Shown: positions 6,691-14,409 of the stretch, one piece after another
Layout of the letters: each line of letters begins with the position of its first letter
How positions within the stretch are numbered: the first letter of the stretch is position 1
NCBI GenBank assembly: GCA_009781925.1
Contig: WQUU01000315.1
Location: 1 to 17,956 of the forward strand
Direction: 5' to 3'
From: Bacillota bacterium
GTDB lineage: Bacteria > Bacillota > Clostridia > Oscillospirales > Oscillospiraceae
DNA length: 17,956 nt
Translations under genes and position numbers: made by a program
The notes under the pieces: generated by a model
What the model was told of the DNA's origin: nothing
Database searches by the model: none
The model's input: the letters and a program-made list of their open reading frames with translations, nothing else

Positions 6691-8109
6691 TTGAAAAACT
6701 TTTTGGGCGGCGATTTCTTGCTCGGAACGGGCTCCGCGTCCGAGCTTTACAATGCGCACGCGGCGAAAATGCCGGTCATTGATTACCACTGCCACATTGA
6801 CCCGCGGGATATCGCCGAGGACAAGAGATACGCCTCGATCACGGAGCTCTGGCTCGGCGGCGACCATTACAAGTGGCGCGCAATGCGTTGCAACGGGATT
6901 GCCGAGCGGGAGATCACCGGCGCGCTCCAGAGCGATCCGTTTTTGGTATTTCGGCGCTGGGCGGAGACGCTGTGCCGCGCCGTCGGGAATCCGCTTTACC
7001 ACTGGAGCTATCTGGAGCTGAGGCGCTACTTCGGCATCGACGATATTTTAACCCCCCAAAACGCCCGTGACATTTATGAACGCTGTAACGCCCGTTTGCG
7101 GGACGCGGACATGAGCGTGCAGGGGATTATCAGGCGCTCGAACGTCAAGGTGATCTGCACGACCGACGATCCCGCCAGCGATCTGCGCTGGCACAGGGTG
7201 ATCGCGGAGGGCGCGAAAGACTTCGACACCGCGGTTCTCCCCGCGTTCCGCCCGGACAAGGCGCTCAATATCGATCAGCCGGGGTTTTCACAATATATGG
7301 AGCTTCTTTCGGAAGCCGCGGGCATGGAGATAAAAAGCTTCGCGGATTTAAAGACCGCGCTCCGGGCGCGCGTGGATTATTTTCACGCTTTCGGAGGCCG
7401 CGCGTCCGATCATGCAATCGACTGCCCGCTGTACGCCGAGGCGGACGAGGCGGAGCTTGAGGCGATCTTCAAGCGGGGCGTCACCGGCGAACGCATGGAC
7501 AAGACCGATGCGGACAAACACAGAACCGCCCTGCTGCTCTTTCTCGCGGGCCTTTACAGGGAGCGCGGCTGGGTCATGCAGATCCACTTCGGCTGCATCC
7601 GGAACAACTCCGCGGAGAGCTTCGCGCTCCTGGGGCCGGACACGGGGTTCGACTGTGTGGGCAACAGCCGGGGCGCGCGGGAGCTGGTCAGCCTGCTCGA
7701 CGCGATGGAGCGGCGTGATGGCCTGCCGAAAATGGTGCTCTACTCCCTGAATCCCTGCGACAATGAGATCATCATGTCCATCGCGGTCAGTTTTGAGCGC
7801 GACGCCGGCGTCCCGGCCCGCATCCAGCTCGGCAGCGCCTGGTGGTTCAACGACCACAAGATCGGGATGGAAAAACAGCTCACCGATTTTGCGAATCTCG
7901 GCGTGCTCGGCAATTTTATCGGTATGCTCACGGACAGCCGCTCCTTCCTGTCGTACACTCGGCATGAGTATTTTAGGAGAATCCTCTGTAATCTGATCGG
8001 CGGATGGATGGAAAACGGGGAGCTCCCCGCCGATATGGACAGCATCGGCGCGCTGGTGGAGGACATCTGTTATAACAACGCGGTCAGCTTCTTCGGTTTC
8101 GATGTCTGA
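6691..8109 (+). CDS. uxaC: Uronate isomerase (glucuronate/galacturonate isomerase)
   Basis: 472 residues, close to E. coli UxaC (470). A cytoplasmic amidohydrolase-superfamily enzyme converting D-glucuronate to D-fructuronate and D-galacturonate to D-tagaturonate, the first step of the Ashwell pathway. The metal-site HxH is H33/H35 (DYHCHIDPRD). Other family blocks are the WxGGDHYKWRAMRCNGI segment, ICTTDDP, MQIHFGCIRNN and the C-terminal GSAWWFNDHK, followed by LTDSRSFLSYTRHEYFRRIL. The start is TTG 6691, with AAGGAG (6676-6681) 9 nt upstream. The next gene begins 17 nt after the stop. None of the later pathway genes (uxuA, uxuB, uxaB, kdgK, kdgA) is in the window, so they must lie elsewhere. 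Its position directly before methyltransferase genes is unusual and is the main clue to a methylated uronate substrate. Confidence 0.96.
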   Translation: MKNFLGGDFLLGTGSASELYNAHAAKMPVIDYHCHIDPRDIAEDKRYASITELWLGGDHYKWRAMRCNGIAEREITGALQSDPFLVFRRWAETLCRAVGNPLYHWSYLELRRYFGIDDILTPQNARDIYERCNARLRDADMSVQGIIRRSNVKVICTTDDPASDLRWHRVIAEGAKDFDTAVLPAFRPDKALNIDQPGFSQYMELLSEAAGMEIKSFADLKTALRARVDYFHAFGGRASDHAIDCPLYAEADEAELEAIFKRGVTGERMDKTDADKHRTALLLFLAGLYRERGWVMQIHFGCIRNNSAESFALLGPDTGFDCVGNSRGARELVSLLDAMERRDGLPKMVLYSLNPCDNEIIMSIAVSFERDAGVPARIQLGSAWWFNDHKIGMEKQLTDFANLGVLGNFIGMLTDSRSFLSYTRHEYFRRILCNLIGGWMENGELPADMDSIGALVEDICYNNAVSFFGFDV

Positions 8110-8126
8110 GACAGGAGCGGTAGCGA

Positions 8127-9269
8127 ATGGCGGTTTTTAACACCAGTCTCAGGGATTCTCAATCCACAGACGTCGAACCGATTGCGCCGGAAAACTTTGA
8201 TTTTGACGCGTATTGCGATTACGAGGCGGGTCTGCTGCCGGCGAACAGCGCGTTTGCCGGGGCAGAGAGCGGGCTCCTGGTGTATCGGCGATTCCGCGCT
8301 GACGGGGTCTTTTATGATAAATGCAAAAATCCCGGCGAATCGCTCGCGCTCCAGCTTGGCGCGCTTCAGGCGAGCATGGCGTACAGGGCGGATATCGCCA
8401 ATTTCCTGGAGCCGTGGTACGGGATCGGATATATTACCTCCTGCTTCGGGTCGAATTATAGCTGGAGACCCGGACAGGCTCCGGAACCTGAGATAAAGTT
8501 TGGCTCCTGCGCCGAGATTCTGGCGCAGGAGCCAAAGCCGATCAAGGATACGCCCATCGGGAAACATATTCTTGAAATGATCGAGTATTTTCTGGATCGG
8601 ACAAAGGGCCGGATGCCCGTGTCCTTTACGGATATTCAGTCCCCGCTGAATATGCTGTCCTACCTGATGCCGACGACGGAGCTGTTTATGGAGTTCTATT
8701 CCGACCGCGAGGGCCTGCGGCAAGCCGCCGCGCGGGTGGCCGATTTGCTGACGGACTTTTTGCGGGAACAGGCGAAGCTCATCGGCGGCGCCCTGGCAAA
8801 ACCCGGGCACGGGTTTGCCAGCAGCCGGGTTTTTCACGGCGTAGGCGCCAGTGACGACATGTCACTGATGCTGTCGGCCGGCGATTATGAAGAAATTTTT
8901 ATGCCGTTGGATGAGCAAATCGGGGAGCCGTTCGGCGGATTCTGCTACCACTCCTGCGGAAACTGGGCGGCCAAAATCGACATGGTCAGGCGTTACCGCA
9001 ATATCCTCACCGCGGACGGCGCGTTCGGCCCCGAGACAGACCCCGCGCCGAACGACCCGGCGCTTTTCGGCCGGAAATTCGCCGGATCCGGCGTCTGCCT
9101 GAACGCCCGCTGTGTTGGGAGAGCGGATGACGTGTTTCCGGTGTTTCAAAAACTCTGGCGCCCGGCGCAAAAGCTCATCGCCGTCACCTACTGTCAGACG
9201 CCGGAGGAACAGGACATTTTATATGGCAGACTCCACGCGCTGACGGGAGGGGGGTCGCAATGCGCATAA
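8127..9269 (+). CDS. URO-D-family protein, putative corrinoid-linked methyltransferase
   Basis: 380-residue protein of the uroporphyrinogen decarboxylase superfamily, the fold also used by the MtaA/MtbA/CmuA methyltransferases. The methyltransferase-type zinc motif His-x-Cys-Gly is at 275-278 (CYHSCGNW), and a late cysteine (C356, TYCQTPEE) could be the third ligand. This pattern fits a Zn-dependent methyltransferase rather than a haem enzyme, and no other haem genes are nearby. The N-terminal ~60 residues (YEAGLLPANS region) differ from MtaA. AGGAGCGG (8113-8120) lies 6 nt before the ATG. The gene's end overlaps the next URO-D gene by 10 nt. With no MtaB- or MttB-type gene in the window, this protein or its partner is a candidate substrate-specific methyltransferase I. 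The substrate is inferred only from context. Confidence 0.8.
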   Translation: MAVFNTSLRDSQSTDVEPIAPENFDFDAYCDYEAGLLPANSAFAGAESGLLVYRRFRADGVFYDKCKNPGESLALQLGALQASMAYRADIANFLEPWYGIGYITSCFGSNYSWRPGQAPEPEIKFGSCAEILAQEPKPIKDTPIGKHILEMIEYFLDRTKGRMPVSFTDIQSPLNMLSYLMPTTELFMEFYSDREGLRQAAARVADLLTDFLREQAKLIGGALAKPGHGFASSRVFHGVGASDDMSLMLSAGDYEEIFMPLDEQIGEPFGGFCYHSCGNWAAKIDMVRRYRNILTADGAFGPETDPAPNDPALFGRKFAGSGVCLNARCVGRADDVFPVFQKLWRPAQKLIAVTYCQTPEEQDILYGRLHALTGGGSQCA

Positions 9270-10306
9270 AATATGGGATCACCTTCCACCCGAAGTGGTG
9301 GAACAAAAATGCCGGGATCGACTTCTCGCAGCCGTTTTTCGATGATCCGGCCTATAGAATGGACTGTGACGTCAGAATGCGCGGCTGCCTGTATGAGCAT
9401 TTCGGCGACTTGGGCGTCGGCGAAAAAGCGCCCGAACCGAGGCCGCTTCTGGGAACCGACCTGCTGGCGGCGGGGTATCTTTACTCAGAGCTTTTGGGCT
9501 GTAAGATTGTTTATGAGCCGGATGACTCGCCCAAGGTGGTCAGTCCGGGACTTCAGGCGGATGAGATATCCAAAATCAAGGCCCCCGATCTGGATGAGAG
9601 CCCCGTGTGGGCACGAACCCAAAGGCAGATAGACTGGCTGCTTTCAAAGTGCGGCCGGGTGGAGACGTATGTGAACCTCATGGGCATACAAAACGTCGCG
9701 ATGGATCTGATGGGGCAAAATTTATTCACGGCATATTACACGGATGAGGAGGAAGTGCGCGGCCTGCTGGAGGAGATCTATCTGCTCACACGGGACGCCG
9801 GCAGGCGTTTCCGGGCGCTGTCCCCCGACAACGCGGGCGGCGTGACGGCGATCGTCCGGGATGTCATGCCCGCGTGCTATATCAATTCGAACTGCTCCGT
9901 GGAGATGATCTCCAACGCGCTGTATGAAAAGTTCCTCCTGGAATATGACCAGAAGCTCTCCGATGATTTTGGCTGTTTCGGCGTCCATCACTGCGGAGCG
10001 AGCATGGAACATGTAGTCGAAGGCTATTCTAAGATCAGAGGGCTTTGCTTTGCTGAAGCGGGCGCGGGGTCGGATCTCGCCGCCGTGAGGCGCGCGCTTG
10101 GGGGTATCAGGATCAACGCGCGCTACTCCCCCGTGGCGCTGATCAGCGAGTCGGAGGACACGATCGCGGCAAATGTGAAACGGTTGTATGACGGCGGAAA
10201 GGCTCCGGCGGGGAGAGGGCTGCTCTCCCTTTCCTGCGTCGGGATAGACGACCAGGCGCCGGACGGGAATATCAGGGCATTCCTTAAAGCGTGCAGGGAG
10301 TTATAA
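9260..10306 (+). CDS. Second URO-D-family protein, putative methyltransferase partner
   Basis: 348-residue URO-D-superfamily protein. The His-x-Cys type motif appears as VHHCGAS (H243, H244, C245), with a further cysteine near the C-terminus (C326, LSLSCVGID) as a possible third zinc ligand. The N-terminus (ITFHPKWWNKNAGIDFSQPF) and the mid-region VNLMGIQNVAMDL resemble divergent URO-D proteins encoded with corrinoid proteins in anaerobes. A G-rich ribosome binding site precedes the ATG, which lies inside the 3' end of the previous gene, so the two proteins are translationally coupled and may form a heteromer. The last 23 bp overlap the 3' end of the minus-strand activase gene. Function as methyltransferase I, or as an accessory subunit, is inference. 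Confidence 0.78.
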   Translation: MRIKYGITFHPKWWNKNAGIDFSQPFFDDPAYRMDCDVRMRGCLYEHFGDLGVGEKAPEPRPLLGTDLLAAGYLYSELLGCKIVYEPDDSPKVVSPGLQADEISKIKAPDLDESPVWARTQRQIDWLLSKCGRVETYVNLMGIQNVAMDLMGQNLFTAYYTDEEEVRGLLEEIYLLTRDAGRRFRALSPDNAGGVTAIVRDVMPACYINSNCSVEMISNALYEKFLLEYDQKLSDDFGCFGVHHCGASMEHVVEGYSKIRGLCFAEAGAGSDLAAVRRALGGIRINARYSPVALISESEDTIAANVKRLYDGGKAPAGRGLLSLSCVGIDDQAPDGNIRAFLKACREL

Positions 10307-11474
10307 AAGACATATTTTCTATAAAAAGCTCGTTGAAACGCGGATGATCCGCGAGATTGATCTCCGAAACAGCGGCGAACAGTTTCCCCATGTCCGCCCG
10401 CGCCCTCTCCGGTGACAGCAGCAGGCGGGCCGCGCCTCCCAGCGAGGCGTTGCCCACGGCGCGCACCTTGTCCTTAAGCTCCGCGGGCAGCAGACCGACG
10501 GTGACGGCGCTGTCCACACACAGCGCCTGGCCGATGCCGCCCGCCAGATACACCGGGCCGAGCGTTTCATAATCCAGCCCTGCAGTCTCGAGCAAAATCT
10601 CCAGCCCGGAGCGCACGGCGGATTTGGCCAGCTGCAAATCGCGTATCTCTTTTTGCGTAAACAGCGCGGGCGCGCTGTCCGCAAGGAGGCCTGTCTCGTC
10701 TACAGCCCCCTCGCGGACGAGACGAGCCAGATCATCCAGCACACCGGACGCCCCGCCGCCGTGGGACGAACCCTCAAACGCCGGGCCAGCCGCCGTGGCG
10801 GTGACGGTCAGCCTGCCGTGATCGTACAGAGCCATCTCGCCGTTGGTGCCGAGGTCGATGAGCAGAAAACGCTCCGGAGCGCCGGGCAGAATGCTCAGAA
10901 GTCCCGCTGTGATGTCGCCGCCGACAAAACCGGCAAACCATGGGACGATGACCACCGGGCAGCTGTGCGTGGACACGCCGAACACATCCCGGAAGTCAAA
11001 CTGCTCCTCCGGCCTGTGCGCCGGCTGAAAAGGGGACACGCCCAGACTCTCACAGGACAGCCCCAGCAGCAAATGGGTCATCACCGTGTTCCCGGCGGCG
11101 ACGATCTCCTCGAGCTGGGGGTTGTCAACGCGGGCGTCCAGCAGGGTTTCAATGCCAAGCGCGATATTCTCCACGATCAAACGGCGCATGTCCGCAAGCG
11201 CGCCGTGGCCGGCGGCGCCGATGCGCGAGATCACATCCGGGCCGTAAGCCCTCTGCGGATTCATAAAGCTGTGCCGCGCGGCGCACACGCCTGTCCTCAG
11301 GTCAAACAGAGCCATGACGACATTGGTGGTGCCGATGTCCACCGCCGCGCCAAAACCCTGCCGCGCCTCGACATGCTCCGTGCCCGCCGCATAGTCCTCC
11401 AAAATGGCAAAGCTCCCGCACTTCCCGCACAGCAGGCAGTTTCCGATACAGCTTTCCGACCGGGTTCGATTCAT
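10284..11474 (-). CDS. RACo-like corrinoid activation protein (short form, ASKHA/DUF4445 domain)
   Basis: 396-residue ATP-dependent activase of the RACo family, which returns accidentally oxidised Co(II) corrinoid to the active Co(I) state. ASKHA signatures are the phosphate-1 motif AAVDIGTTNVVMALFD (about 43-58), phosphate-2 LLIDLGTNGEMALYD and adenosine motif VYLAGGIGQAL. The family stretches VAAGNTVMTHLLLGL and GPAFEGSSHGGG are present. Typical RACo proteins are about 600 residues with an N-terminal 2Fe-2S ferredoxin domain. This one lacks it and instead has four cysteines at 9, 13, 16 and 19 (CX3CX2CX2C), a possible 4Fe-4S site. ATG 11474 is chosen because the coding pattern and cysteine motif start there. 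The frame is open upstream but has no better start. The Shine-Dalgarno is weak (AAGGCGGA about 14 nt away). It diverges from the corrinoid protein gene and overlaps the plus-strand URO-D gene at its 3' end. Confidence 0.88.
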   Translation of the reverse strand: MNRTRSESCIGNCLLCGKCGSFAILEDYAAGTEHVEARQGFGAAVDIGTTNVVMALFDLRTGVCAARHSFMNPQRAYGPDVISRIGAAGHGALADMRRLIVENIALGIETLLDARVDNPQLEEIVAAGNTVMTHLLLGLSCESLGVSPFQPAHRPEEQFDFRDVFGVSTHSCPVVIVPWFAGFVGGDITAGLLSILPGAPERFLLIDLGTNGEMALYDHGRLTVTATAAGPAFEGSSHGGGASGVLDDLARLVREGAVDETGLLADSAPALFTQKEIRDLQLAKSAVRSGLEILLETAGLDYETLGPVYLAGGIGQALCVDSAVTVGLLPAELKDKVRAVGNASLGGAARLLLSPERARADMGKLFAAVSEINLADHPRFNELFIENMSFITPCTL

Positions 11475-11476
11475 AG

Positions 11477-11555
11477 ACGATTTGTTGTCCGCCTTTTCCG
11501 CAACGATTGAAAAGTAAAGATAAACCGGCGTTGGTTCTGGCACGATTAGACGATT
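11477..11555 (+). repeat. Four ACGATT direct repeats in the activase/corrinoid-protein intergenic region
   Basis: ACGATT occurs at 11477-11482, 11503-11508, 11542-11547 and 11550-11555, all in the same orientation within 79 bp. Two copies are extended to AGACGATT (11475-11482 and 11548-11555), and the last two are spaced 8 bp start to start. The first abuts the activase start codon. These may be binding sites controlling the divergent methyltransferase genes. A partial inverted repeat (GAAAAGTAAA / TTTACTTTC) is also present. I see no convincing consensus promoter in this 107-bp gap. Confidence 0.45.
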
Positions 11556-11581
11556 CAATTTTACTTTCGGAGGTCACTTTT

Positions 11582-12238
11582 ATGCAAGAGATTTTTGACA
11601 GCATTTCCGCCGCCCTACAGGCCGGCAAGGCCAAGGCGGTCAAGGAACTGGTCGAACAGGCGCTGGCGGAGAACATTCCGGCCAAGGATATTCTGGAGCA
11701 GGCGCTGCTGCCCGGTATGGACGTCATTGCCGTCAAGTTCAAGAATAACGAGGTTTATGTGCCCGAAGTGCTGATCGCGGCGCGGGCCATGAATACGGGT
11801 ACGGCGTTATTAAAGCCCTACCTGGCCGAGAGCGGCGCAAAACCTGTCGGCAAAGCCGTCATCGGCACAGTCAAGGGCGACCTGCACGACATCGGCAAAA
11901 ACCTGGTTCGCATGATGTTCGAGGGCAAGGGGATCGAGGTTGCCGATCTGGGCGTGGACGTATCGCCGGAGCGATTTCTGGAGTCCTACCGCAGCGAGAA
12001 GCCGGATATTGTCGCGCTGTCGGCGCTGTTGACCACGACGATGCCGGAGATGAAAGACATTGTGGACGCTTTTGTGGCGGCTGGGGTGCGTGATCAGGTC
12101 ATCATCATGGTGGGCGGCGCGCCGGTGACCGACAGCTTCCGTGAGAGTATCGGCGCGGACATCTATGCGGCGGACGCGGCGTCTGCGGCTGAGGAAGCGA
12201 AAAGGGCCATCCTGCGCAAAAGAGGCGAGCGCGCATGA
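11582..12238 (+). CDS. Corrinoid (B12-binding) protein of a methyltransferase system, MtaC/MtbC-like
   Basis: 218 residues, the usual size for MtaC/MtbC/MttC-type methyl carriers. Residues 1-85 form the helical cap domain (B12-binding-2), and 88-218 the Rossmann-like cobalamin domain. D100-L-H102-D-I-G105 is the DxHxxG motif whose His ligates cobalt. SALLTTTM (147-154) and GGAPV (178-182) complete the cobalamin-tail binding signature. It shuttles a methyl group between a substrate methyltransferase and an acceptor methyltransferase. GGAGGT (11569-11574) lies 7 nt before the ATG. The frame extends upstream to 11507, but those residues do not look like family sequence. The stop overlaps the next gene as ATGA. 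The divergent activase would keep its cobalt reduced. Confidence 0.95.
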   Translation: MQEIFDSISAALQAGKAKAVKELVEQALAENIPAKDILEQALLPGMDVIAVKFKNNEVYVPEVLIAARAMNTGTALLKPYLAESGAKPVGKAVIGTVKGDLHDIGKNLVRMMFEGKGIEVADLGVDVSPERFLESYRSEKPDIVALSALLTTTMPEMKDIVDAFVAAGVRDQVIIMVGGAPVTDSFRESIGADIYAADAASAAEEAKRAILRKRGERA

Positions 12239-13230
12239 ACATGGTGCAGTGGATCGGTTCTGCTGCAGCGCAGCACAGGCCCATGCCCGTGCTGTCTTTT
12301 CCGGGGGCGCAGCTTCTCGGGGTCACGGTTCGCGAATTGGTCAGCAGCGGAGAAAAGCAAGCCGCCTGTATGAAGGCCGTCGCAGACCGCTATGATCCGC
12401 TGGCCTCGGTCAGCTTGATGGATCTGTCCGTGGAGGCCGAGGCTTTCGGCAGCCCGGTACGCTTCTCGGACGATGAGGTGCCCGCCGTGACAGCCGCGGT
12501 GATCAGGGGAGAAGCTGATCTGGAGGCGCTGGAAGTCCCCGCGGTAGGCACTGCCCGCACCGGCGAGTATGTGGATGCCATCCGCCGCGCCAAAAAACTG
12601 ATTGCCGGCGTCCCCATATTCGCCGGATCTATCGGGCCCTTTTCCCTGGCGGGACGGCTGATGGATATGACCGAGATCATGGTCTTGTGTTACGAGGAGC
12701 CGGAACTGGTTCATAGGGCACTTGAAAAGGCGACGCAGTTCCTGATCCAATATAACGCGGCTTTCAAAGAAGCCGGTGCGGACGGCATCCTGATGGCCGA
12801 GCCCGCCGCCGGGCTGCTCTCTCCCGCGCTGAACGGGGAATTTTCTGCGCCTTACGTAAAACGGATCATCGAGGCGGTACGGACGGACGGCTGTGTGTTC
12901 CTCTACCACAATTGCGGCAATACGATTCCGCTGATTGCGCATATTTTGGAAACTGGCGCCAAGGCGTTTCATTTTGGCAACGCCATTGACCTGTCAAAGA
13001 TGCTGCCGCTGGTGCCGAACGACATACCGGTGCTCGGCAACATGGATCCGGTAGGGCAGCTCCGCAAAGGGACTCCAAATTCCGTGCGCCAATCGGTGCT
13101 GAATCTGTTAAGCAGATGCGCGGAGTACCCCAATTTCATTTTGTCTTCCGGCTGCGATATTCCTCCCGCCACGCCGCTGGAGAATATTGACGCATTTTTT
13201 GACGCGGCCAAGGAGTTCTACGGCAACTAA
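12235..13230 (+). CDS. MtaA/CmuA-type URO-D methyltransferase, putative methylcobamide acceptor methyltransferase
   Basis: 331 residues, typical for MtaA/MtbA. H225 and C227 (LYHNCGN) and C307 (SSGCDIPP) match the H-x-C-x(n)-C zinc ligands that activate the thiol acceptor in MtaA. GSIGPFSLAGRL (131-142) and GNMDPV (268-273) are other family blocks. It overlaps the corrinoid protein gene by 4 nt, so the two are co-translated and probably interact. In methanogens the acceptor is coenzyme M. In bacteria with similar gene pairs the acceptor is often unknown and may be tetrahydrofolate or another thiol. No MetH/MtrH-type methyl-THF transferase is in the window. It could instead be the substrate-side enzyme. 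The last 4 bp overlap the 3' end of the opposing HipA-like gene. Confidence 0.88.
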   Translation: MNMVQWIGSAAAQHRPMPVLSFPGAQLLGVTVRELVSSGEKQAACMKAVADRYDPLASVSLMDLSVEAEAFGSPVRFSDDEVPAVTAAVIRGEADLEALEVPAVGTARTGEYVDAIRRAKKLIAGVPIFAGSIGPFSLAGRLMDMTEIMVLCYEEPELVHRALEKATQFLIQYNAAFKEAGADGILMAEPAAGLLSPALNGEFSAPYVKRIIEAVRTDGCVFLYHNCGNTIPLIAHILETGAKAFHFGNAIDLSKMLPLVPNDIPVLGNMDPVGQLRKGTPNSVRQSVLNLLSRCAEYPNFILSSGCDIPPATPLENIDAFFDAAKEFYGN

Positions 13231-14372
13231 ATGAGGCCCTGTCCGCGCCCGCCGTCCGGGACACCGTAAGCGGCGCATGTTTGATCGTGAACGGAGGGTC
13301 TCTCAAACCGGACAAGCCCTTGACACCGATCCGCAAGAGCCGCCTGGCGCTGAAGCAGATACCGGGCGATAAACTCCCGCGGTTCTGAAACCACATCGGT
13401 CACGGGCGGTTCGAAGGGAATGCTTTTTATCAAATTCAGAAGTTCCCGCTCTGTAAGCCTCCGCACATAGATCGGCTTCCCGACATGATGGATTAATGCC
13501 GCGAAGTCCCTTATTAAGAGATCGTCCGGCGCGCGATTGGGGTAGCCGCGCGCGATGAGCGCGATGTTGTGATCATACAGGGGCGCGAGGGATAAAATCT
13601 CCCCGGTGTCACTGTCACGCAGGACACCGAAATTGTTCTCATGCCGATCCATGTTATAGATCAATCCGTCGAAGTAGCACATCCGCACATACTGTGACGC
13701 GATGCTTGTATCAAGCCCTCGAAGTGTTTCATAGATTTTCACATAATCCGATTGATCCCCGATGATCCCTATAGCGGGCTCGAAATCAACCCGGGCGTCA
13801 TCCGTAAAGTCGCGGCTCTTGATAAAATCACCCGCCGTAGCATACTCCGCCATATTGAGGCCCAGGAGCTTTCCGATGCGGTAGGCCAGCAACTCCGAGA
13901 ACAACTCCTCCGGCTTCCCGGCCTTAACCATCCACCACTGCCCATTCTCCAACCGCCAGCACTTTTCAAAGCTGCCGATGTTGGTGAGCTCCGGGGTTCG
14001 GCTTGGGGGCTGGTCGAAAGAATTCACATCCCCGGTCAGCGCGAGCTTGTCAAAGCGGTTCACCTGAAAGCGCACATCTTCACATCGCAGCGTTTCATCC
14101 TCTAATGGTTTCACCCAGTAGTTATCCGTGATCATGGCGGCATTGACCGCCAGAACCGTCGACAGGTCGTCTTTTGCCTCTAACCGCAGAGCGCGCTTTA
14201 GCAGCCGGGAGTTGGTGCGGTGCCCGTCAATGGCGCGCGACTCCAGCCACGCCTGCGCGTTCCCCGTGCGCTGCAAAAACAGAGGGAGACGCGCCGGGAT
14301 GATCGGCTCCACGGCGCCGCTCATGATTTTTGCGATGGGCGTATTTTTTGATAGCAGCAATAGATCCTGCAC
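13227..14372 (-). CDS. HipA-like kinase-fold protein
   Basis: 381 residues from GTG 14372. A HipA C-terminal-type kinase fold is indicated by GSFEKCW (133-139, glycine-loop-like), the nucleotide-binding lysine in WWMVKAG (K150), the catalytic-loop motif NMDRHENNFG (240-249; HipA family N-x-D-R-H-x-x-N) and the metal-binding-type segment PLYDHNIAL (264-272). The first ~130 residues are not recognisable to me. Toxin HipA phosphorylates a tRNA synthetase and is paired with the HTH antitoxin HipB. No HipB-like gene flanks this one, so it is probably a stand-alone HipA-like kinase of unknown target. AGGAGGG lies 6 nt before the GTG, and a good promoter is placed just upstream. In-frame TTG 14438 and ATG 14411 lie within or at that promoter and are rejected. 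Confidence 0.8.
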   Translation of the reverse strand: MQDLLLLSKNTPIAKIMSGAVEPIIPARLPLFLQRTGNAQAWLESRAIDGHRTNSRLLKRALRLEAKDDLSTVLAVNAAMITDNYWVKPLEDETLRCEDVRFQVNRFDKLALTGDVNSFDQPPSRTPELTNIGSFEKCWRLENGQWWMVKAGKPEELFSELLAYRIGKLLGLNMAEYATAGDFIKSRDFTDDARVDFEPAIGIIGDQSDYVKIYETLRGLDTSIASQYVRMCYFDGLIYNMDRHENNFGVLRDSDTGEILSLAPLYDHNIALIARGYPNRAPDDLLIRDFAALIHHVGKPIYVRRLTERELLNLIKSIPFEPPVTDVVSEPREFIARYLLQRQAALADRCQGLVRFERPSVHDQTCAAYGVPDGGRGQGLI

Positions 14373-14409
14373 GCGCAGCCCTCCTGTTCCCGGAGAATCT
14401 TGTACGGTC

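Noticed and set aside
8127..10306. Haem biosynthesis (HemE) genes
   Set aside because: Both proteins carry the His-x-Cys-Gly methyltransferase signature, and no other haem genes are nearby. The corrinoid context explains them better.
10653..11510. 285-codon plus-strand frame opposite the RACo-like gene
   Set aside because: The minus-strand frame has unmistakable ASKHA motifs. The opposing frame has Arg/His/Gln-rich composition and no domain.
11507..11581. N-terminal extension of the corrinoid protein
   Set aside because: The frame is open, but the Shine-Dalgarno at 11569-11574 and family length both place the start at 11582.
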